Below, in pieces: positions 1 to 5,308 of a stretch of 5,308 nt of DNA; the stretch's first letter is position 1, and every line of letters begins with the position of its first letter. Both the position numbers and the translations under genes were made by a program. The notes below the pieces were generated by a model. It ran no database searches. It was not told where the DNA came from and saw nothing but the letters and a program-made list of their open reading frames with translations. The DNA is from Gemmatimonadales bacterium UBA2960 (GTDB lineage: Bacteria; Gemmatimonadota; Gemmatimonadetes; Longimicrobiales; Gaopeijiaceae): the NCBI GenBank assembly GCA_002348465.1, contig DEBI01000144.1, positions 1-5,308 of the forward strand, in the 5' to 3' direction.

Positions 1-84
1 AGCTCGCTGCTGAAGCACTTGAGGAGCAAAAGCTTTGTTCCTGATCTAAACCTGACTCATCCTGATAGAGACCCTTCCGGCACA
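1..84 (+). other. Left edge, possible last codons of an upstream gene
   Basis: This stretch lies downstream of the reductase gene, which ends on the opposite strand at 85. In + frame 3, positions 3-41 read LAAEALEEQKLCS and then hit TGA at 42-44. This alanine- and glutamate-rich tail looks like an ordinary protein C-terminus, so a convergent + strand gene could end here. Thirteen codons are too few to prove coding, and + frame 1 is open as well. Nothing else is recognisable in 45-84, and no stem followed by a T run is present. Confidence 0.2.
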
Positions 85-837
85 CTAGGTTGGCTGGTCG
101 GTTGGCCTAACTAGAATTTCGCTTACTGAAACATGGTCGGGTGAGGTGACCGCGAAAACGATACTGCGAGCCACGTCTTCAGGTTCTAAGGTGCGTCGTT
201 CAGCCCATGCTTCGCTCCAAGACGCTAGAGTCTCGGGCTGCTCGGCGAGCAGATCGGTGGATACGAAGCCGGGTTGGATATCCGTGACACGAATACCATG
301 GGCCGCACCTAGCTCAAGGTGGAGTCCCCAGGACAATGCCCGGACTGCGAATTTCGTAGCCGCGTAGACACTAGCCCCCGGGAAAGGGCGTCGGCCTGCT
401 ACTGAGCCAACATTTACTATGTGACCGGACCCTTGCTGGATCATGTTCGGCATGGCGGCGGACAAAAAATGCAGCACACCCTTGATATTGACGTCGACCA
501 TTGCCGTCCAGTCTTCAATGTGGTTCTCAGTCATGTCCGAGATTCTCATTATCCCGGCATTGTTGACAAGGATGTCGATACGTCCACTCTCTGCCACTGT
601 GTCCGAAACAACCTGCTGGACAGCACCTGACTCGGTCACGTCGGCGGTCCGAGAGACGGCTGATCCGCCCTTCCGATTGATCTCACTGACCAGCCCTTCA
701 AGTCGATCTTTCCGGCGGGCGGTGGCCACAACGTGTGCACCAGCTTCAGCAAGGCTGAGCGCTGTGGCGTGCCCGATCCCGGCGGACGCTCCTGTGACTA
801 GGGCGACTTTTCCGGTCAGAGATTGGGCGTGGGGCAT
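85..837 (-). CDS. SDR family NAD(P)-dependent oxidoreductase, YdfG/COG4221-like
   Basis: This is a complete 250-residue classical short-chain dehydrogenase/reductase, a cytosolic Rossmann-fold enzyme that oxidises or reduces an alcohol/carbonyl group with a nicotinamide cofactor. The cofactor motif TGASAGIG is at residues 15-22, the adenine-contacting Asp-Val at 66-67 and NNAG at 92-95. The full tetrad is visible as Asn117, Ser145, Tyr158 and Lys162, followed by the PG motif at 189-190. Arginines 41-42 directly after the second beta strand suggest NADP(H) preference. The ending with SEILVRPTDQ resembles the YdfG group (3-hydroxy acid or serine-type dehydrogenases), but the substrate cannot be read from sequence. 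The ATG at 837 gives the usual short lead before LTGKVALVTG; an in-frame stop lies at 889-891 with no other ATG between. No clear Shine-Dalgarno precedes it (gatcctaaa before ATG). It is transcribed divergently from the mla operon, with no evident shared pathway. Confidence 0.93.
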   Translation of the reverse strand: MPHAQSLTGKVALVTGASAGIGHATALSLAEAGAHVVATARRKDRLEGLVSEINRKGGSAVSRTADVTESGAVQQVVSDTVAESGRIDILVNNAGIMRISDMTENHIEDWTAMVDVNIKGVLHFLSAAMPNMIQQGSGHIVNVGSVAGRRPFPGASVYAATKFAVRALSWGLHLELGAAHGIRVTDIQPGFVSTDLLAEQPETLASWSEAWAERRTLEPEDVARSIVFAVTSPDHVSVSEILVRPTDQPT

Positions 838-961
838 TTTAGGATCAATTGGGGCCTGCGCGGCAGGCGAACTTCGAGCGCAGGGAGCTTATGCTTTAAT
901 CGGTAAACTCGCATCTCCTGACATAAGCATGTGTTAATCTGGGTACTCGCTACGAGGCCTG

Positions 962-992
962 ATAAGAACGGCCTTAAGTGAATGGTTCTTAT
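962..992. repeat. Perfect 8-bp inverted repeat, candidate operator or hairpin
   Basis: ATAAGAAC at 962-969 is the exact reverse complement of GTTCTTAT at 985-992, with a 15-bp spacer. The arms start 23 bp apart, roughly two helical turns, so a dimeric regulator could contact both on one DNA face. As RNA, the same bases could form an 8-bp stem with a 15-nt loop. It lies 125 bp from the reductase start and about 170 bp from the mlaE start, so it could serve either unit. The function is inferred. Confidence 0.4.
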
Positions 993-1062
993 TCAACTCT
1001 TCGCGATGGCGGAAGATGGCGTGTGCGGTAGCGAAACGCTTCCCATTGATCGACGGAGTGAA

Positions 1063-1089
1063 TTTCTAGAACGTTCATACTTGTAGAAA
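1063..1089. repeat. Inverted repeat TTTCTA-N15-TAGAAA with nested GAACGTTC palindrome
   Basis: TTTCTA at 1063-1068 is mirrored by TAGAAA at 1084-1089 across a 15-bp spacer. The spacer begins with the perfect 8-bp palindrome GAACGTTC at 1069-1076. The GAAC/GTTC core also occurs in the arms of the repeat at 962-992. The element sits 75-100 bp upstream of the mlaE start, a usual place for a promoter or operator. The arms are only six bases, so chance is a real alternative. Confidence 0.3.
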
Positions 1090-1163
1090 GCATGGCTTAG
1101 GGCCTGATTCTTGGGTCCGATGTCCTCCCGAATCCCATTCCCGCGTCAGCGCCGCAAGGTTCT

Positions 1164-1961
1164 TTGGCCCACCCGATGATTAGACCCGTTGAAGGCTGGT
1201 TCGCCAAGGTCGGTCGTTCCTACCGGGTAACGCTGGAGCATGCTGGAGCGTTAGGTATGCTGAGCTGGGACACGCTCGTGTCCATAGCGACCCTTAAGGT
1301 ACGTCTTAAGGACATCCTCACTCAGCTCCACATCATGGGTGTCCAGAGCCTTCCTATCGTTTTCGTTACGGCGACGCTAGCAGGTATAGTGACCAGTCAG
1401 CAGGGTGGATATCAGCTGATTTCATCATCACCGCAGTACATCTTGGGAACGCTGGTTGTTCAGTCTGTCGTGCTAGAGTTGGCGCCACTACTGACGGCGA
1501 TTGTTTTGGTAGGCAGGATTGGCGCACGGATCACTGCGGAGCTCGGTACAATGGTGGTGTCAGAGCAGATTGATGCCTTTAAGTCACTAGGCCGGGATCC
1601 GATATCAATTATAGCGGCTCCGCGAATTATCGCTGGTGTTTTGACTATGCCGCTTCTCGTCGGTTTCGCTAATGTGATAGGCATCAATGCTGGCATGCTC
1701 ATGGCCGACTTCGATATAGGCTTAGGAAGGGAAACCTTCCTGTATGGCGCCCGGCTCAACTGGCACAGTTGGGACCTGTTTTACGGCTTCGCCAAGTCGG
1801 TTGTCTTTGGGCTTTTTATCCCAGTGATTTCCGTCCACATGGGGCTGCGAACAAGGGGTGGAGCTGAGGGGGTCGGGCTTCAGACGACCAAAGCGGTAAT
1901 GTTCATGATATTGTCGATTCTGGTAATCGACGCCCTCTTCCCACCATTACTGCTGCAATAG
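1164..1961 (+). CDS. mlaE: MlaE/YrbE-type ABC transporter permease (MCE lipid transport)
   Basis: This is the integral inner-membrane permease of an MCE-type lipid transporter, 265 residues, close to the usual length of about 260. In the family, two copies pair with two MlaF ATPases and anchor the MlaD ring. The amphipathic N-terminal part (about 10-55) is followed by hydrophobic segments near 60-77, 92-118, 148-180, 205-226 and 243-264. The family signature is clear: ELAPLL at 105-110, GRIGARITAELGTM at 117-130, then the coupling region SEQIDAFKSLGRDPI to residue 147, and PRIIAGV near 153. The late GGAEGVG at 232-238 is also typical. The longest start is TTG 1164, with AAGG at 1156-1159 only 4 bp upstream; ATG 1176 would remove four residues but leaves a 16-bp spacing. 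A stop at 1098-1100 bounds the frame. It is the first gene of a tight operon with mlaF and mlaD. The identity is firm; the substrate (phospholipid in E. coli Mla) is inferred. Confidence 0.95.
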   Translation: MAHPMIRPVEGWFAKVGRSYRVTLEHAGALGMLSWDTLVSIATLKVRLKDILTQLHIMGVQSLPIVFVTATLAGIVTSQQGGYQLISSSPQYILGTLVVQSVVLELAPLLTAIVLVGRIGARITAELGTMVVSEQIDAFKSLGRDPISIIAAPRIIAGVLTMPLLVGFANVIGINAGMLMADFDIGLGRETFLYGARLNWHSWDLFYGFAKSVVFGLFIPVISVHMGLRTRGGAEGVGLQTTKAVMFMILSILVIDALFPPLLLQ

Positions 1962-1968
1962 CGTATCC

Positions 1969-2733
1969 ATGATCTCGTACAAGAATATTCACAAGGCTTT
2001 CGACATCCCGGTGCTGACGGGTGTAGACCTGACCGTGGAAACCGGAGAGATGTTTGCCTTGTTTGGCCCCTCGGGAACGGGCAAGAGCGTTCTCATGAAG
2101 ACAACGCTGTCGCTTGTCGTTCCGGATTTGGGTGATGTGGAGGTGGATGGGTTGTCGGTTTACGAGGGCCCATCATCTAACCTAGAAAAGATCCGCCGTA
2201 AGATTGGATATGTGTTCCAGCATGCCGCTCTTTTTGACTCGCTCAACGTATACGAAAATGTATCTATGGGGCTCCCGGAGGATGAGATATCACGGTTGAC
2301 CACTGCTGAGCTGAGTCGCCGCGTATGGGAAACTCTTGAAATCGTAAATCTTGAGCCGCGGGAGATTCTGTCCAAACTGCCCTCGGAGCTGTCCGGTGGA
2401 ATGAAGAAGAGGGTTGGTATAGCACGGGCAATCGTCGGGCGACCGGAGATTCTCTTGTGGGACGAGCCCACGACTGGGCTTGACCCAATTAATACCGCTG
2501 CCGTGGAGCGGCTTATAAAGAGGCTCTCAACAGAATTGGAAGTAACTTCTCTCCTCGTCACTCATGACGTGGAAGGAGGCCTGCAAATGTGCGATCGAGT
2601 GGCGATGCTTTCAGGTGGCACATTGCGCTTCGTGGGCACCCCTCAGGAATTCAGAGACAGCCCGGACACCGTTGTTCGGGCCTTCGTGGATCGAGCCGCC
2701 GCGATTGCGGCGCTGGACATGGCAGTGGTGTGA
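1969..2733 (+). CDS. mlaF: MlaF-type ABC transporter ATP-binding protein
   Basis: This is the cytoplasmic ATPase that drives the MlaE permease, 254 residues with every ABC motif intact. Walker A GPSGTGKS is at 33-40, the Q-loop glutamine at 84, the signature LSGGM at 141-145 and Walker B ILLWDEP at 161-167 with catalytic Glu166. The D-loop GLDP is at 170-173 and the switch histidine is His199 in THD. The signature running on as LSGGMKKRVGIARAI and the Walker B context TTGLDPI are characteristic of the MlaF/Ttg2A branch. The C-terminal 30 residues form a short Ala-rich helix beyond the core. ATG 1969 begins 7 bp after the mlaE stop; no good Shine-Dalgarno precedes it, so coupled translation from mlaE is likely. 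The motifs indicate an active enzyme. Confidence 0.96.
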   Translation: MISYKNIHKAFDIPVLTGVDLTVETGEMFALFGPSGTGKSVLMKTTLSLVVPDLGDVEVDGLSVYEGPSSNLEKIRRKIGYVFQHAALFDSLNVYENVSMGLPEDEISRLTTAELSRRVWETLEIVNLEPREILSKLPSELSGGMKKRVGIARAIVGRPEILLWDEPTTGLDPINTAAVERLIKRLSTELEVTSLLVTHDVEGGLQMCDRVAMLSGGTLRFVGTPQEFRDSPDTVVRAFVDRAAAIAALDMAVV

Positions 2734-2734
2734 T

Positions 2735-3688
2735 ATGACCGATTATGAGAATGGCAGAAGGAACGCATCCGATCAGGAGATCCTAGCGGCGACGCCGCGA
2801 AATACGAGTGGGAAAGAGGCTCAGGTCGGCGTCTTCGTGCTTGTTGGAGTCCTTACCTTCATCATCGTCCTCTTTTGGATGACCGACCCAGCGACTTTTC
2901 GGGGTCGATACATGCTCGTCACTGAAGTGACGAACGCAGGTGGGGTCCGGTCCGGTGATCCGATTCTGATGCGGGGCGTGAATATCGGTCGTGTTCACGG
3001 CTTCGAAATGGTGGAGAACAGTCGTGTTTATATAACAATGGAGATCGAAGGCGAGTGGGACATTCCTCTTGGCTCCACCACCAAGATGGGCGCAGCAGGT
3101 CTTTTTGGGGGCCGAACGCTAGATATTGAGCAGGGTATGGGTCCTGGAACTTTTGCGACCTACGATACGATTCCGGGTGAGAGCGCGATGGGCGCGGGAT
3201 TACTTTCTTCGGTAGATGAAATCAGTGGACAGGCGTCCACTGTGCTCGATGCAATCAACACGATGCTCTCCGAGGAAACCGTCAGTTCCGTGCAGTCTTC
3301 TGCCTCTGAGCTCCAGACACTTTTGGCTGAACTGTCTGCGGTGACTCGTGAACAGCGAGGGGCCCTATCTGAACTCACTTCGAGCCTGTTAAGCACGGCT
3401 GACGGGTTTGCTGAGGCGTCCGGAGCTGGTTCGGATATTGCGAGTGCGGTTGCGCGTGCTGATTCGGCTATGGCAACGTTGACGGAGACAAGCGAAAGCT
3501 TGGGAGCAGCTGCGGCATCGCTCAGTGCGGTTCTCGAACGAATGGAGCAAGGTGAGGGGACGCTGGGCCGGCTTTCATCAGACGAAACCCTCTATGTAAG
3601 TCTGAACGAAGCAGCCCAAACTTTGAATACGTTCCTTACAGACTTCCAGGCGAATCCTAAGAAGTACATCAACCTCTCAATCTTCTAG
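2735..3688 (+). CDS. mlaD: MlaD-type MCE domain protein with long helical C-terminus
   Basis: This is the periplasmic, inner-membrane-anchored lipid-binding subunit; MCE proteins of this type form hexameric rings with a hydrophobic pore. The 317-residue chain has a polar N-terminus (1-29), one membrane helix at about 31-49 and an MCE domain at about 57-135. That domain includes GGVRSGDPILMRGVNIGRV at 69-87 and the later GLFGGRTLDIE. Residues of about 150-310 are predicted helical, rich in Ala, Ser, Leu and Glu with heptad-like spacing. Then come GEGTLGRL (273-280), DETLY and the terminal DFQANPKKYINLSIF, a tail I recall from MCE proteins of Gemmatimonadota and Bacteroidota-like groups. It is much longer than E. 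coli MlaD (about 183 residues). ATG 2735 follows the mlaF stop by 1 bp and is chosen for that junction. The frame is open back to 2564, but that part is Trp/Cys-rich, overlaps mlaF and is implausible as protein. Confidence 0.93.
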   Translation: MTDYENGRRNASDQEILAATPRNTSGKEAQVGVFVLVGVLTFIIVLFWMTDPATFRGRYMLVTEVTNAGGVRSGDPILMRGVNIGRVHGFEMVENSRVYITMEIEGEWDIPLGSTTKMGAAGLFGGRTLDIEQGMGPGTFATYDTIPGESAMGAGLLSSVDEISGQASTVLDAINTMLSEETVSSVQSSASELQTLLAELSAVTREQRGALSELTSSLLSTADGFAEASGAGSDIASAVARADSAMATLTETSESLGAAAASLSAVLERMEQGEGTLGRLSSDETLYVSLNEAAQTLNTFLTDFQANPKKYINLSIF

Positions 3689-3706
3689 GCTCGGACCTTA
3701 GTTGAA

Positions 3707-5308
3707 CTACCAACCCGGGGCCAAGTTGAAGCCCCAGTGCCAGCCCTTGCCTGGTCTTTGCCACGGGTAAGCGTAGTACGTTTCAAGGATCATAAACCCT
3801 AGGACGTTGACTCGGGCAGAAATGCCGGTTGAGAATACTGGAATGCGACCTGATCCCGAGCGACTCCAGATGAGTTCGGGATCATCGTTGACGCAAGAGA
3901 TTTCGCTTCCTACGGCAAAGCAGCGGGGGCTGTCCCAAGCCATTCCTCCGTCGGCGAAGAGCACTAGTTCGGTTGGCAGGAAGGGAAAGTTGATAATCCC
4001 ATATTGCTCGACACCTATGAACGGGATCCTCGCTTCTACGCTCGCGACACCTATTCGATTTCCGAACAGGCGATTGAAGGTCGGACAGTCATTGGTCGCA
4101 GTTGCGTTGGAGCACTCGTCGCTCGCGAAGCTCTCCCAAGCATACCCTCTGATAAAGGTTTCAAAGCCCAAGAATAAAGGATTTAGGATCCCAAATTCAT
4201 CTTCGAACTGTTCCTCCACGGTCAGCCCGTAGCGACCGTAGTGGAGCCCGCGGACTCCAATTGTGAGGTGCTTTGCGGGGGAGTAGTATCGGCGGAAGTC
4301 GGTGATGATCGTCGAGTAGTCGACGTCACCTTGGGTCTGCTCGAGTTCGACTCGGTAGCGCCCACCTCGAATCGGACCAACAAACCCAAAGAATGAGTTG
4401 TCGCCCACGAGCGCCACACTCGCTTGAACTAGGTTCAGTGGGCTTGGAGCTGCGAGCTGTTCTCTGTCGAATCCGATGGTCTGACCTAGTCCATTAAAAT
4501 AATATTTCTCCAGTTCAAAATCGTAACCGTATCGCGTTAGCCCGAGGTCGAATTCAACACGTTCAGTGGTCGAGAATGGATACTGTAGACCGGCCGTGGC
4601 TGATGTCAGAAAAATTCGTCTCCTCACGATCCCTTGGTATTCGCCCCCTACTTGGCCTGGGGCATCGTCACCAAACGTGAATGACCCGAACTGATACGGA
4701 ATTCTTCCGGCACTCACCAACCAGTTCCATCGCCTGGCTTGGTTCGCATAGAATACCTGTCCGCCGATGTCCTTGACGGTACCCTGAGCTTGCAGAGCTA
4801 GTCCTAGAACCCTGTCTCCCAGCATATCACTGAAGTATGCCGACGTAGCGCCGCCGACATAGTTTCCGTATCCACCGGACGATGCACCGATACCGATGCT
4901 GGGTTGCCCGATGTAGTCAAGGGACAGGCCTGACGAGTACTCCTCGGATTCCTCTGGCTCATACAGGTCCGGTGCTACCAGGCCTGTTTCAGCGTCGGCC
5001 AGGTAAGTCGCGATCCGGCTGAACCGATCGGGGTATGCCGGGGAGAGTCTCCGTCCAGGCTGCATCCGCGCGTCTTCTACCGCCACGACGGTCGGTGCGG
5101 GTGAATCCAGATTATTCGTATAGATGTGAAACTCAAGTTGATCGAAAATAGTGAACGCTACTGTCCCGTCGGCTGCTACTGACATCGCGGGTGACAGGTA
5201 GGTGTGTCCGCTGATTCCGGTGGTCACATTCGTGTGTCGGCGGACCTGACCGTTTCGAAGGCCTAGACCGTAGATGTCACTGACGCCGTCTTGATCAGAT
5301 ATGAAATA
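3707..5308 (-). CDS. TolB-like propeller plus Omp85-like outer-membrane barrel protein, 5' truncated
   Basis: The 533 visible residues are the C-terminal part of a large envelope protein; the frame stays open to the window edge, so the start lies outside. The first residues (YFISDQDGVSDIY, then a Gly-Gln-Val-Arg turn and LSPAMS) match the end of a TolB/PD40 beta-propeller. An acidic linker with EPEESEEY lies near residues 117-124. From about 128 on, alternating beta strands with SDMLGDRVLG form a barrel. FIRGYAWESF (385-394) matches the conserved RGY/RGF loop motif of Omp85/BamA-type barrels, followed by a strand with VEARIPF and then FADGGMAW. The chain ends in an aromatic-rich strand with terminal Trp, as a BAM-recognised signal requires. 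No POTRA domain is visible, though the missing N-terminus prevents a firm statement. From memory, related proteins may carry a peptidase MA-like domain further upstream; this cannot be checked here. Four cysteines sit in two close pairs in probable surface loops. It converges on mlaD with an 18-bp gap. Function unknown. Confidence 0.82.
   Translation of the reverse strand, partial: YFISDQDGVSDIYGLGLRNGQVRRHTNVTTGISGHTYLSPAMSVAADGTVAFTIFDQLEFHIYTNNLDSPAPTVVAVEDARMQPGRRLSPAYPDRFSRIATYLADAETGLVAPDLYEPEESEEYSSGLSLDYIGQPSIGIGASSGGYGNYVGGATSAYFSDMLGDRVLGLALQAQGTVKDIGGQVFYANQARRWNWLVSAGRIPYQFGSFTFGDDAPGQVGGEYQGIVRRRIFLTSATAGLQYPFSTTERVEFDLGLTRYGYDFELEKYYFNGLGQTIGFDREQLAAPSPLNLVQASVALVGDNSFFGFVGPIRGGRYRVELEQTQGDVDYSTIITDFRRYYSPAKHLTIGVRGLHYGRYGLTVEEQFEDEFGILNPLFLGFETFIRGYAWESFASDECSNATATNDCPTFNRLFGNRIGVASVEARIPFIGVEQYGIINFPFLPTELVLFADGGMAWDSPRCFAVGSEISCVNDDPELIWSRSGSGRIPVFSTGISARVNVLGFMILETYYAYPWQRPGKGWHWGFNLAPGW

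Larger units (their letters stand above)
838..1163. promoter_or_regulatory. Divergent intergenic region, presumed promoters for the reductase and mla operon
   Basis: About 326 bp separate the two divergent start codons, so the promoters of both units should lie here. I found no convincing sigma-70 pair on either strand. The nearest is a -35-like CTGACA at 918-923 (+), but the bases 16-18 bp downstream do not resemble TATAAT. Two inverted repeats with equal 15-bp spacers (962-992 and 1063-1089) are the most structured elements and are listed separately. A 34-codon open frame from ATG 982 to TAG 1086 exists but has no ribosome binding site or recognisable features, so I treat the region as non-coding. 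The TAG at 1098-1100 blocks any further N-terminal extension of mlaE. Confidence 0.6.

Noticed and set aside
85..114. Imperfect hairpin CTAGGTTGGC / GGCCTAACTAG at the end of the reductase gene
   Set aside because: The stem has two mismatches, lies within coding sequence, and no T run follows in the direction of transcription, so a terminator is not supported.
443..937. 164-codon + strand open frame across the reductase gene
   Set aside because: It is antisense to a complete SDR with all catalytic motifs; its composition shows no domain and it is explained as a shadow.
918..947. CTGACA as a -35 box of a + strand promoter
   Set aside because: Five of six bases match TTGACA, but no -10-like hexamer is found 16-18 bp downstream.
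982..1086. 34-codon open frame in the intergenic region (MVLIQLFAMAEDG...)
   Set aside because: No ribosome binding site, no recognisable feature, and it overlaps both inverted repeats; length is within chance expectation.
2564..2734. N-terminal extension of mlaD by 57 codons
   Set aside because: It overlaps mlaF in another frame, is unusually rich in Trp and Cys, and would put a foreign segment before the membrane anchor; ATG 2735 directly after the mlaF stop is far more plausible.
3717..3735. GGGGC-N9-GCCCC hairpin near the convergent gene ends as a terminator
   Set aside because: The stem is only 5 bp, lies in the last codons of the barrel gene, and has no T run on either side.
3807..4232. 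141-codon + strand open frame inside the barrel gene
   Set aside because: It is antisense to a well-supported outer-membrane protein with clear motifs and has no recognisable protein features; it is a shadow frame.

Overview
This window looks like part of a Gram-negative (two-membrane) bacterial chromosome of moderate GC. It carries an MCE-type lipid transport operon (MlaE permease, MlaF ATPase, MlaD substrate-binding protein) and the C-terminal part of a large outer-membrane beta-barrel protein. Three traits recall the Gemmatimonadota and related non-proteobacterial groups: MlaEFD without adjacent mlaB or mlaC, the MlaD tail ending NPKKYINLSIF, and a TolB-like propeller fused to an Omp85-like barrel. 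That placement is an inference from memory of family patterns and was not tested.

Layout. Positions 1-84 hold little and may include the last codons of a + strand gene. Positions 85-837 (-) encode a complete classical short-chain dehydrogenase/reductase resembling the YdfG/COG4221 group. Positions 838-1163 are a divergent intergenic region of about 326 bp with two inverted repeats, each with a 15-bp spacer; it should hold the promoters for the reductase and for the operon. Positions 1164-1961, 1969-2733 and 2735-3688 (+) are mlaE, mlaF and mlaD, spaced 7 bp and 1 bp apart, clearly one transcription unit. After an 18-bp convergent gap, 3707-5308 (-) encodes at least 533 residues: the end of a beta-propeller, an acidic linker and an outer-membrane barrel. 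The reading frame stays open to the window edge, so its true start lies outside; the GTG at 5227 is only an internal valine codon.

How the genes work together. MlaE and MlaF should form the inner-membrane ABC transporter core (E2F2), with a hexameric MlaD ring anchored beside MlaE in the periplasm, moving phospholipid or another hydrophobic substrate between the membranes. MlaD has a helical C-terminal extension of about 160 residues that could form a channel or needle, perhaps replacing the soluble carrier MlaC. The convergent barrel protein is an envelope protein of unknown function; its position beside the operon is suggestive but not proof of a link. The reductase has no evident mechanistic tie to the operon. 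I found no RNA gene, mobile element, CRISPR array or convincing terminator.
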